From Sarocladium kiliense (taxonomy: Eukaryota; Ascomycota; Sordariomycetes; Hypocreales; Sarocladiaceae), in assembly GCA_030734395.1 (NCBI GenBank), contig JAUZTG010000015.1, positions 620,001 to 684,000 of the forward strand: a stretch of DNA of 64,000 bases. The letters are read 5' to 3'. This document shows, one piece after another, positions 38,201 to 48,409 of this stretch. The notes below the pieces were generated by a model. That model was not told the origin of the DNA. It saw only the letters and a list, made by a program, of their open reading frames with translations, and did no database searches. How positions within the stretch are numbered: position 1 is the stretch's first letter; the number at the start of each line of letters is the position of its first letter. Position numbers and translations under genes: made by a program.

Positions 38201-38635
38201 TATCGCATGACGATGGAGCGACACTCTGCGTTATATTTCTCGAGGCCAATCTCCATGACAGCCTGCTTGCCAGAGATGCCCAACTTCTTGTCGATCTCGT
38301 GCTCGATAGGAAGACCGTGGGTGTCCCAACCAAAACGGCGCTCGACGTGGTAACCCTTCATGGACCAATATCGCGGAATGATGTCCTTGATAGTACCGGC
38401 GAGAAGGTGGCCATAGTGCGGCAGGCCAGTTGCGAATGGCGGGCCATCGTAGAATGTGTAGTGAGGGCGACCTTCGGAGAGTTTGACCTGGAAGCAGGGG
38501 ACGGGTTAGAGAAGCCAAGTTTAACACCAAGGGCGTCGTTGCAGGGCAATGGTTCCTCACCTGGCGCTGAAAGGCATCAATTTCCCTCCAGTGCTCAAGG
38601 ACGGCCTCCTCAGTCTTGGGAAAGTCGATAGACAT
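35236..38635 (-). CDS. ILS1: Isoleucyl-tRNA synthetase, cytoplasmic
   Basis: Class I aminoacyl-tRNA synthetase charging tRNA-Ile in the cytosol. Four exons: 38635-38561, 38487-38134, 38078-36377 and 36326-35236, giving 1073 residues, the eukaryotic cytosolic length. The Rossmann fold carries the HIGH motif as GLPHYGHLLAGT (residues 49-52) and the KMSKS motif as KMSKRLKN (598-602, at 36716-36702). The CP1 editing domain lies between, with LAWTTTPWTLPSH and GTGIVHQAPAFGEEDY. The adenylate-proximal ELDQTRGW-type motif appears as GLDQTRGWFYTL, and the anticodon-binding domain follows from about residue 690. The N-terminus MSIDFPKTEEAVLEHWREI is the eukaryotic start, without a mitochondrial presequence. 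A TATA-like box lies about 70 bp upstream of the start codon. Divergent from the Mo25 gene. Confidence 0.97.
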
Positions 38636-38700
38636 GGTGGCAGATAATTGAGGTCAAGACGACCAAACACAGTATCAGCCGAGGAGGGGGGACTGAAGCC

Positions 38701-38707
38701 CTTTATA
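38701..38707 (-). promoter_or_regulatory. TATA-like box upstream of isoleucyl-tRNA synthetase
   Basis: Minus-strand TATAAAG, 66 to 72 bp upstream of the start codon at 38635, a position suitable for a core promoter with a short leader. Confidence 0.5.
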
Positions 38708-39142
38708 AGCCGGTACGCGCGACGTGAGTCAGAAGTCGGGAGGCGCACCCTTTGGCGATTGAGCTGAAACACGTCGCTTTGGAGTCGAGAGGACGAATGA
38801 GGCAGCGAATGACTCCAAGGCGTTCTCGAAGCGAGTATTATCAAATCGAGGGGCAGTCTGGAGAAAAAGCTGGTGGTGGTGGTGGTTGATGGAGGGGCAG
38901 GTGAGTCAAAAGGTGGGGGAGTGTGCCGGTCGGCGGAGGGGAGGTACTGGGCGCACCAAAGTTGTATGGTCAAGGTACTTCGCTGCACCTAATTGAAACG
39001 CCTCCAGGGTTCTTCCCAGCACCCCTCCACCTGGGCCACCGCGACACGCGCCCGCCCGCGCCCCGGCAACGGCGCCGCCCTGACATCAAACGTCAAACAC
39101 CAAACACCACCAGCCTAACAACCCCCAGGCGCACCGTGGCTG

Positions 39143-39150
39143 TATAAGAG
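39143..39150 (+). promoter_or_regulatory. TATA-like box upstream of Mo25
   Basis: Plus-strand TATAAGAG about 230 bp before the start codon at 39380; would imply a leader of roughly 200 nt. Confidence 0.4.
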
Positions 39151-39379
39151 CCCAACCGACTTCAAAACAGAGCTAGACGTTCCCTGCAGCTCGTCAAATG
39201 CCACCGTTACCCGAATCTTGCGCCTTTCCTCACAATTCGAGCAAAATAATGACACTGCGGTTCCATACTCCCAACTGCAGCTAGTACCTGAACCCTCCTC
39301 CTCGCCGAGGCACAAACCTCCATATACAGTGTTGGAAACATACAGCCGTGTCCCACCAAATATCTATCCTCCGTTCAGC

Positions 39380-40606
39380 ATGTCCTTCTTCTTCAACCGC
39401 GCGCGTGCGAGAACTGCTGCCGACCTGCCTAAGCAGGCGCGCGAACACATCACCCGCCTCGATGGACCAGGGGGCGCATCCAAAGTCAGTCCAGGTCTGC
39501 CAGATACAGCCTTCCTTACATGCTGACGATGTTGTCTCCCTTTAGGCCGATGAGCTCGCTCGCATACTCAACCAGATGAAGTTCGTCCTTCAAGGCACCC
39601 AGGAAGCCGAATCCTCTCCCGAGCAAATTTACCAACTCGTCACCTCCCTCATCGACGAAGACCTACTCCTCCTCCTCGCCACAAACCTCCACCGCCTACC
39701 CTTCGAAGCTCGCAAGGATACACAAGTCATATTCTCCTACGTCTTCCGCTTCCGCCCTGCCGCCGCTGCGCCAAAGTCAGACCCAATCGCTCTCTCATAC
39801 GTTGTCTGCAACAGACCACAAGTTCTGGTTGAACTCTGTCGCGCGTATGATCACAAAGAAAGTGCGCCCCCAGCGGGATCGGTGTTGCGTGAGCTGCTGA
39901 AGAATGAGGCGGCAGCGGCAGTCATTCTGTATGATGACGGTGATGTCGAGGGTTCCAGTTCCAAAGGCTTGAATGCCATTGATCGAGAACGACCTCAAAG
40001 TGGACGAGGTGTATTCTGGAGATTTTTCGATTGGATCGACAAGAGCTCCTTCGAGGTGTCAGCCGATGCCTTCACAACTTTTAGGGTATGTCACTCACGA
40101 CCCGTTCTTGTCCTCATGGTCATCGTAGCTAACAACAACAGGAACTGTTAACCCGCCACAAGGACCTCGTCCCCCGCTATCTGACCGTCAACTTCGACCT
40201 CTTCTTCCAAAAATACAACACCATCCTCGTCCAATCGAACAGCTACGTCACAAAGCGCCAATCCATCAAGCTCCTCGGCGAGATCCTCCTCGACCGCTCC
40301 AACTACAGCGTCATGACCGCCTACGTCGACCGCGGCGAGCACCTCAAGATCTGCATGAACCTCCTCCGCGACGACCGCAAGATGGTCCAATACGAGGGCT
40401 TCCACGTCTTCAAGGTCTTCGTCGCAAATCCACACAAATCTATCGCCGTTCAGAAGATCCTCCTCATGAACAGAGAGAAGCTCCTTACTTTCCTCTCGCA
40501 TTTCCTTGAAGATCGGACAGATGACGAGCAGTTCATTGACGAGAGGGAGTTCTTGATAAAGCAAATTCGGAACATGCCACCAACGCCTGTAGCCCCTCAA
40601 AGGTGA
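39380..40606 (+). CDS. Mo25/CAB39 family scaffold protein (Hym1/HymA)
   Basis: Helical-repeat scaffold that activates germinal-centre-type kinases and acts in the RAM/MOR polarity pathway; the Aspergillus homologue HymA is needed for conidiophore development. Three exons, 39380-39484, 39546-40085 and 40142-40606, give 369 residues, slightly longer than animal Mo25 (about 340). Family segments include MSFFFNRARARTAADLPKQ, ELARILNQMKFVLQGTQE, VFWRFFDWIDKSSFEVSADA, FTTFRELLTRHKDLV, YLTVNFDLFFQKYN, YVTKRQSIKLLGEILLDR and NYSVMTAYV. All introns are in phase 0. The end is typical: FLSHFLEDRTDDEQFIDER then FLIKQI. Confidence 0.97.
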
Positions 40607-41056
40607 AGATCGACTGAAGATATCTGATGGTTTTAATGTTTTCGTGCTTTAAGCTAAGGATTGCATGGCGATCAAAGCGCATTCGACTCCTTCCGAGGTT
40701 TTGTCGCATGGTTGAGGCGTTTCGTGACATTGATACAGGGGCGTCGGGCAAGTTTCCGTAGATGAGGAGGGAGCGAGAGAGGAACTCAAAGCGGAATAAT
40801 GGGGGCACGGGGAACACATTAAACACATGGCTTCTTCATCCATACTGTACAGGCATTTTTCTCAAATAAACCATGACTTTCTTAACACAACCCGCCCCAG
40901 ACGGCTTAACGCTCCATCGCCCTGTCTAAGGGAAGAACAAATCCAAATAAACGCCTCCCAGAGGGGGTCACCCTTGTGCCTAGAACTACGCCAAAGCCTT
41001 GAAGAATTCTCGCAAGCGCGCATCCGATCCCACACGTGGTCGAACCCACGGATACA
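40607..41056. other. Convergent 3' regions of Mo25 and SNF12
   Basis: Stop-to-stop stretch holding both 3' UTRs. Nothing else recognised. Confidence 0.5.
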
Positions 41057-42783
41057 TCACCTGTGCTTCGACAGAAGCACATTGACGCTCTCCCGGGCGT
41101 TCGACGTAGCCCAGATACTATCCTTGCCACCCTTACGCCACTCATCGCCCGTAACGGCGGCACCGCTTCTAGCGGTTTCGCCAAAGATGATATCGAGATC
41201 CCTCTTCTGGGAGCTCAACCAATTACGGATGAAAGTAGCGGGGTCCTCGCTGAGCGAGTTAAAGAAGGAGTGCTTGGCATGCGAGACGGCAATGGCCTGC
41301 ACGAGGCGACCGAGCTGGCCGTCCAGCTCAGTGACTTCCTTCAGCATTGAAGCGTACTCTGGGTTGACGACAAGAGACTGAAGTGTTGCGCGCATGGGGT
41401 CGTCGACAAGCACCTGCACGTCGTAGATAGTGGGCTGCGGGTTCTTGTGGAATTCTTCATCGACGCGGATGGTGTAAGGCAGGCTGATGGGAGCCTGGGG
41501 ACCGAGGTGACGCTTAATGTACTCGTTCAGCATTGGGATGTGAGCCACTTCAGCTGGTCCGATAACCTATTGTCACGTTAGTCGAGGGGAAAATAGTAGT
41601 CGCGAGGAGTTATCCACGTACCCTCTTGAGAAGCTCATCGCAACGGAAGTTCCGCTTCTCCTCATCTTCTTGTAAGCCGTTTAGTCTGATGTACTCCCAA
41701 AGGCCCATGACGACCTCGTGTTGTGTGCCCTCCTTCATGTCCACAACCTCAGCCAGCTCGGGACTGAGTGAGTACCGTTCTGGAACCTCGAACCGGTGGA
41801 GGTTGATTGTGATGTTGATGTTCTCGTCACCATTGCGCTTGAAGGTGAACTCATCGAAGTCTGCCGCCGGATTCGCACCGGCTTGTGTCCGTGCATTTGG
41901 CTCCGGTCGCTTCCACTCGATGGCTTGGTCCGCGCCGTTGCGATACCGTTGCTTATCGAATTCGACATTGATTTCCTTGAAGAAATGCGAAAAGCAGGGC
42001 TTGGGCGGCGACGAAGAAGTCTTTGTCTTCTCTGCTTCTGGGCCGTCCTCCTCCATCTTGTCACCTTCTTGCTCTTTGTCGTTCTCGGCTTTGTCTGCGT
42101 CGTCATCGTCCTCAAGCAGGCGACCTTCAATCTTGACCCGGTAGGATGCCTCCATATTTGGGCTGAAGTCGAACGCGTCAACATTTAGATCTCCGCTGCC
42201 TTGCCACACCTGATCCTCAACAGTGTTGGTGATCCAGATTCGTAGAGTCTTGTAGAGCTGTGTCAAAGAGTTAGCAAAATGGGAAGGTCGACGAGCATCG
42301 AAACCATCAGCTTCACTAACCTTAGCATTGCGATTAGCACTGTCAACGACGTCGAGACGCTTGCGCGTCAGTGTCGTATCGATCCGGCGTTCGACGTCTC
42401 GCAAGTCTTTGTATCGGCGTGCAATTTCGGGATCGACGATGCAGTCCTCGACGCCATCGGGAAGGTTCTTGTCCGTCGGTTTTCTGCTCTTCAGGCGCTT
42501 GGTCAGCTCAGCATGCTGGAACGCCTGTTGTTGCTGCTGCATGCTGTGTTGGTTCTGCACATGCGCCGGCTGCATTGCCGGCTGTCCTCCAGTCATGACG
42601 GGCCCTATTGTGTTGGAAGAGGCGTGGTTGGTAAGTCAGATCTCAAAGTGAAGGGCGCGCGGAGGATCGCGAAGGGAGTAGCTTCATACCGTAGCCCCCT
42701 CGGCGCTGAGTGGTTGCATGGGGGGAGCGGTGCGGGACCTGTGGCGGCATTTGCTGCTGGTAAGCGCGATATTGCGGCTGCAT
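41057..42783 (-). CDS. SNF12: SWI/SNF complex subunit Snf12 (BAF60/SMARCD type, SWIB domain)
   Basis: Accessory subunit of the SWI/SNF (or RSC, as Rsc6) chromatin remodeller in the nucleus. Four exons: 42783-42690, 42604-42321, 42257-41622 and 41566-41057, giving 507 residues. The N-terminus is Gln/Pro-rich and disordered, followed by ELTKRLKSRKPTDKNLPDGV and the conserved DVERRIDTTLTRKRLD coiled segment. After the intron the family motif LYKTLRIWITNT appears. An acidic low-complexity loop with Asp/Glu runs interrupts the middle domain. The SWIB/MDM2-like fold is at about residues 270-350 (YSLSPELAEVVDMKEGTQHE, VVMGLWEYIRLNGLQ, FRCDELLKRV). The C-terminus includes HAKHSFFNSLSEDPATFIRN, typical of BAF60. 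Intron 42320-42258 is 63 bp without an in-frame stop. Snf12 and Rsc6 are paralogues; which one this is cannot be settled here. Confidence 0.93.
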
Positions 42784-43543
42784 TTTGGCGAGTAGAGTGG
42801 ATCGATCGTGGATTGGAATCTTGTCCGAGTCGTGAGGCCGGTCCTGCCCTTGCGAGTCGCTGTTCTAGCGCAGGACGTTGGATAGCGTGTTGGTCGCGTC
42901 GCAAAAAAGTCTCGGCATGTCACGTGACTCGAACTTACCTGAGTTGCTGGGAATTGAATTGAACGAAGGAAAGACGTCGTAGGCCCAAGGGAAATACAAA
43001 GACGAAATTTTTTTATATTCTTGTCTGAAGATGAAGGCTTGTATCTGTCTGAAATGATTTGCGCATGCAAGAGACTTCTGCAACGTCGCAAGTTCTAGTG
43101 CAACCCAGCCACATATTCAGCATCAACGAGACACCACAACCCATCTGAAGCAAAACTTCATTAAACCCAGTGATGACGATATTTGCCCTGGATTGTATTA
43201 CAAAAATGGATGACGAGGCATTTAACAGACAAGAAAAGAAGAAAATGTTGACCGCCAGGAGCTCTGTCTCCATTGTGTACGACGGTCAGCCCTTGACCGC
43301 CTATAATTCTGATCCCGCTCGCCAAATGCAAGATGCTGAAGGGAGAAGACCTCAGACGTGGAAGAAATGAACAACAAACAGAAGAACAAGTGTTCAGACA
43401 CGCCACGCTATCAACGCCGTAACTTGTAGTGGGGTAAATACCAAACATGCCGACACCATCTCATCGACGAGTTCATGGCGAAAACCGTTTTGCGCAGGCC
43501 TTTGCGCAGGCCTCTGCGCAGGCTCACTGATCCGAGTCCTGGC
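42784..43543. other. Intergenic: SNF12 promoter and PDK1 3' region
   Basis: Gene-free stretch between two minus-strand genes. Contains the triplicated 12-bp repeat close to the PDK1 stop. Confidence 0.5.
43491..43526. repeat. Three tandem 12-bp units after the PDK1 stop
   Basis: Units tgcgcaggcctt, tgcgcaggcctc and tgcgcaggctca at 43491, 43503 and 43515. They lie 18 to 53 bp downstream of the stop codon, in the predicted 3' UTR. Confidence 0.85.
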
Positions 43544-45935
43544 CTAGAATGCAGAGTCGAGACCATTGCGAGATGCCCTTTTGCTGAAGCGGTGGTTGCG
43601 TTTGTGAGACGATGCATCGTCCAGGCTGCCTTGGCTCTTGCTGAGATGACTGCGACTAGACCGCTCACTGTTGCCATAACCGTCACCATAGCCGCTGATC
43701 CCCGCGTTCGCACTCGAAGGGCTGGAGACCTGCTGACCCATTTCTGAGAATTCGTTATCACTCCCGTAAGACTCAGAGTTGTGATGAGACATGGCCAAGT
43801 CCCTTGCTCGCTCAAGACTCTCGATCCATTCCTCTGCTGAGGACTGCCCGCCGTCTGCACTAGTTGAGCCTTTTGTTTCTTCAAATGTGTAATGGTTGCC
43901 GCCCTGGTACGTTTCGTCAGTTTGGGCAGGTCACGTCAGATTTGATCATTTTACATACCGTGTCAACACACCAGACAAATTGGCCCTTAACATCTTGCTG
44001 GATCTTCCACGAAGTGCCTGGTGCAAGCAGAAACAATTCTTGTTTCGCTCGCTTTTCTTCTCCCCCAGATGGTGCCAATATAATGCGTCCGCTGGAAGTG
44101 ACCATTACGAGACGCTGCCGCTTCTTCGTTGTGCTCCCACCGAAGAAACGCGACAGCTTCTTATGCCCCTCATCGCCATGTTTTCCATTTGAGCCGTTGG
44201 ACAGTGGGGTTGAGAGAACCATCAAGTCTCCCAACTTCAGAATACGCTCATTGCTCCTGGTCAGTACTGGCGACCATTCAATATCAAGCTGCGTAGGAGG
44301 TGGCAGTTCCGTGATAATCCTGGCAGGCCGATTCGCTGCGCTTGATGGAGTCGCCTGCCCCATAGACGGCTGCTGTCGTGATGTAGCGATTGGTTTTGGC
44401 GGGCTGGCAAAGCCGTTAAGCTGGATGATGTTCGGCTCCTGGGTTGGTGGAACATATGGCCGCAACTTAGGTGCCCGCATCTTCCAGAGCTGTTTGCCAA
44501 ACGGTTGGCCGTCGAAGAACTCATGGTTCTTGATGTGCTCGATCGTTAGCCGTCTGGCCGGGTCGAGTACCAGACATCTTTCCACCAGGTCGCGTGCAGC
44601 CATAGGGAAGCCTGCAGGGAATTCATACTCGAGGTTGACGATTTTTTGGAAGGTGAGATACTCGCTCCCAGCCTTGAAAGGTGGCCTACCAGCAAGCAGC
44701 TGGTAGATAATGCAGCCAAAAGCCCAAATGTCACTGGCTTTGCCTGCTGTTTTGTGGGTAAGAAGCTCCGGGCTGACGTATTCTGCGGTGCCAACGAATG
44801 AAGCTGCACGCCCATCTCCGTCCGAATCCGCATTGCCAGGCTCCGGAACACCTCTTTGGGAAGCATCCTGTATTTGCCGGGGATCGGGAAGTAACTTGGC
44901 CGTGCCAAAATCGGTGATCTTGACGTGCATCTGGTCGTCAAGGAGAACATTTTCCGGTTTGAGGTCACGGTGAATGATGCCTCGCGAGTGCATATAGTCG
45001 ATGGCATCGAGTATTTGTGCACCATAGAATCGGGTACACTCGACATCGAATGATCCAGTCTTCTTCAAAACTCCAAGCAGTTCGCCACCGTTACAGAGAT
45101 CCAACACATAGTACAGGGAAGACTCATCCTGAAACGTGTAGTAAAGTCGAACGATTCCCGGGTGCTCTGTTAGCCGGTTGAGTGTGTTCTTCTCGATGTT
45201 GACATATTTCACCTTCTTCTCCTTGATGATGTGTCGCTTGTCGAGGACCTTGATCGCGAATTCCTTTAATGTCTGTCGATCTGTAGCGAGGTAGACACTG
45301 CTGTACGACCCTTCACCAAGGACACGGCCGAAGGAGAAGTCTCGAACACCCTTTTTGACCTGACGAACAACAGTCCGCCCGTTCGCGTCGATCTCTCGGT
45401 GGACTCCGACTGCAGCCCCTCGATCTTTCCATTCCTCGCTGCTCGACGAAATGTTGGCTTCGGTTCCATATGAGCGTGCAGGACCTGCGGGTATAGAAGC
45501 ATAACCGCCGCCCATGCCTTTTGAGCTTCTCCGTGGAGGCAGAGGGCCGCTGTTTGGCGGCAGTGGAGACCGAGACTGGTTATAGGGTCGTTGGTCGCTG
45601 CTCTGACTCGACTGTCGAGAAGGATGGGGAGAGGAATTCGCCATGGCTGTTGACATGGCGGAAGTCCCAACAGGCGGTAAGGATGAGTCGTTCTGAAGGC
45701 CGTACATCGAAAGCCTTGTCATATCGGCGTGAGTTGGTGGTTGTGCTGGTGCCGGGTCACGGACGCTCGCATCGTAGGGTTGGGATCTTAAGCCAGACAC
45801 GCTATGCTGGCTAGTCGTGGAGGGGTGGTGCGAATGAATCGCGGCACTGGTGGAGGAGGAGGCGTCGACGGCGTCGTCGGGGTTGGCGATGCGCAGGCCA
45901 CCTAGAGCCTGCGAGAGACTCAAATCCCCATTCAT
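43544..45935 (-). CDS. PDK1-type AGC master kinase (Pkh1/Pkh2 homologue)
   Basis: Phosphorylates the activation loop of other AGC kinases (Ypk, Sch9, PKC types), linking sphingolipid/phosphoinositide signals to growth and wall integrity. Two exons, 45935-43959 and 43903-43544, with a 55-bp intron, give 778 residues. The kinase domain begins near residue 200: GEGSYSSVYLA loop, FAIKVLDK (Lys229), HRDLKPEN (Asp324), DFGTAK (342) and activation loop SFVGTAEYVSPELL. A PDK1-type PH-like domain follows after a linker (ILKLGDLMVLSTPL, RLVMVTSSGRIILAP, FLLAPGTSWKIQQDVKGQFVW), interrupted by the intron. N-terminal and C-terminal tails are Ser-rich and disordered. The chosen ATG gives MNGDLSLSQALGGL; the frame is open further upstream but without another ATG. 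Confidence 0.94.
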
Positions 45936-47072
45936 GTTGCAGTGGCCGGAGCTCGGGGCCAAGCTCCTCTGCGAAGTGGCACAGTGTCGAATCGGTTGCT
46001 GGAGAGGGGCGGATAGTTGGTGGAATGCAAGGGCAGGACGGGAACGGCAAGAAACGGCCGCGACGGAGAACGACCAGGCCACGTGCAGGGCGGCATCGAT
46101 GGAGAGAGGGTTGGAAGGACAGTTGGTGGTCCTGGGACGCGATGTCGAACGGGAGAAAGACAGAGGGCGGTTTCTGTAATTACCTTATTACCTTGTCCTT
46201 GCTGAGGCGTTTACCGTGGAGGAGCGAGCGCAAAGCCACAGTGGCTCGGTTGGAGATCAGGTGGTGGAGGTGGTGGTAGAGGAGGAGAGAGACCTAACAA
46301 CAGGACACGACACGACCCTGGGGAAAGCTGTAGTGGGCACCTCAGCCACAGACGGAGGCCGGCCACTTACGGGACACTGGTATAGTACTCAGACACCCAC
46401 TGACAGCACTGACAGCTTCCGGATTCGAGTCAGGTCGTAGCACGGACTGCTTAAACCGCAGCAACTCTCAATCGCAACAGCAATGTTGTGACCTGCCGAC
46501 AGACCAATTTGATGAAGCAAGCTCATCTCCAGGCTATGCTCACCCCAATAAGACACCTTTATCCGGCACCTGGCACCCGAAACTAGAGGTTACGCGTCAC
46601 AATTCGCCCGAGCTCCATCATGCGATGACGTCTAGTTCCGGAGCAGGCGCAGCAGTCATCGTGCTGTAGATAGCGTGGCTTCACAGTCCGCGAATAGCAA
46701 CACCGTGACCTCCGACCTTGCTCACCCCTGGTAAACCAAACAAATTGACCTACGCTGCATCTGGTGGCTGAGCATGCAGAAGTCTGCACTCGTCCCTTCA
46801 CGGATACGAACTCAGGTGCATGCTGAGATATTATCCTCACTTCAACCTTGGGTCATCCCCAGTCGATGGGTTCTTCGGCAGGAAGCCTCGTCTCGAGTTG
46901 GATCTCGGGCAGGAGCTCACCATGGCCCTCTGAAGCCACCGCGGGCCTCGAAGCACCCGGGTGGCTCATCAAAGACATTATGCTGCCAACCATGGAATGT
47001 TCTGCACGTAGCATCTATGTGCGATAAGACCTGAGCCCAAGAACGGCCACCCAGTCAATCAATACCCCCGTC
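45936..47072. other. Divergent region PDK1 / uncharacterised gene
   Basis: Head-to-head 1.1-kb stretch. The part next to PDK1 is G/A-rich on the plus strand, equal to a C/T-rich leader on the kinase strand. No supported gene or RNA. Confidence 0.45.
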
Positions 47073-48193
47073 ATGTTACGATCTCGTCCGACAACGCTGT
47101 CTTTGACAACTTCGGAGCTCAAGGACTTGGAGCTGCGGTCTCGTTATCGAAAGTATCTCCGCACTACAGGCAAAGCAATGTCCACTGGCAAGGCTCCAGT
47201 TCGGCTATCCAAGGGCCCCTTCTATGATCACCTTGTCTTGCCTCGTCCAATCGATGGCGAACATGCCTCCTCTTCTGCCGATGGAAGTGATCTGGAGGCG
47301 GATCGAGGCTTTATTCGCCTTGGAAGTGGTGTGGCAAGCCTCTCTGGAATCGAGGTAGGGCAAAGTGTCGAGGTGTCCCGAGGTGTAAATCTCACACTCG
47401 ATCAAGACTCAGCTCCTAAGTCAGAGCGTACTGAACTTCTCGAGGGACTGTCCGGTCATACAACTCACGCGGAAGGGACCAGTGGGCAGAGGTCGCGATC
47501 TGGCGGAGCGCGGGACTCTGCCGTCGTGTTGCCGCCTCCCTTTTCCTCCACGCCTCGGGTGTTGACAGTGAGATTCGCAGCTTTCGCTTGGCCCTTTCTT
47601 CATATTCCTTACTAATTACATACCCAGGGTCTCGATTCTCCTACACTCGCTACAGATGATACAACGTTGGGTGCCGATGGTTGTGGTGACGTCCCCCCAG
47701 TTACTTCCAAAGACGGTGAGGGTGATGTTGAAGAGGTACGGCATCAGTGAAGGTCCTGCATCAGACGGTGTAACTGATTGGCTTTCCCTACCAGCTCGCT
47801 TCTCAATTTGATGACCATCTCATTCTCAACACTGCAGAATCGGCAGGTTCCTCTCGTGAATGCCACCGCAGGGCACATCGAAGCGTAGATGGTGGAAACT
47901 TGTCATTGGACGATGATTTGGGATTCTCAAGCGCTTTGGACATCATCATCTATGACGATACTCTGCCTCCGAGTCAACAGCCGCAGACGCCAAGGCACCT
48001 CCCAGAGGCACGCCATCAGAGCCGCCTTGATGGCTCACAAACCGCGCCTGTTTCGAGTCGCACCCGTCTTGGACTCGCACAGGCGGGCGCGAGTAGCAGG
48101 GATGAAGACGTGCCCTTCATGACCCCAAGTGCCAGGTTGGGACGGGCTGCAACGGCAGAGTCGCCTGTTGCTGAAGAGTGGGACGTTGCGTAG
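47073..48193 (+). CDS. Uncharacterised, mostly disordered protein
   Basis: I do not recognise this gene. Three exons fit well: 47073-47567, 47628-47735 and 47795-48193, all phase 0, with good GT/AG ends, giving 333 residues. The N-terminus has a short helical, basic stretch (SELKDLELRSRYRKYLRTTG). After it the protein is Ser, Gly, Thr and Asp rich, with acidic blocks in exons 2 and 3 (DGEGDVEE, LSLDDDLGFSSALDIIIYDD). The last 30 residues end in FMTPSARLGRAATAESP. No membrane segment, signal peptide or catalytic motif is visible. It lies convergent with the 5-oxoprolinase gene, 216 bp stop to stop. The consistent splicing and frame argue that it is real, but function is unknown. Confidence 0.6.
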
Positions 48194-48409
48194 CGTTCGC
48201 CCTTTGGAGTATTGAACGAAACCTGGAATTCCAAAACTCTGGAATTAAACTCCTCAACGCATATGCCACGTCAGTCAAGGCTCATGGATATATATACGAC
48301 GGTATGCTTTTCATTTGTTCTATCGAATTCAACGTGTGAATGGCAAGAATGCTCTAAAGACACCGTCCGTTGATGCGAGCTTGTGTACATGTGTGATACA
48401 TGTGAGCCA

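Larger units (their letters stand above)
38636..39379. other. Divergent promoter region IleRS / Mo25
   Basis: Head-to-head intergenic stretch of 744 bp with a TATA-like box near each gene. Contains no convincing coding frame. Confidence 0.55.

Noticed and set aside
45936..46082. 49-residue, Arg-rich, mitochondrial-signal-like extension of the PDK1 frame
   Set aside because: It begins at GTG, not ATG, and no in-frame ATG lies upstream; the ATG at 45935 gives the natural start.
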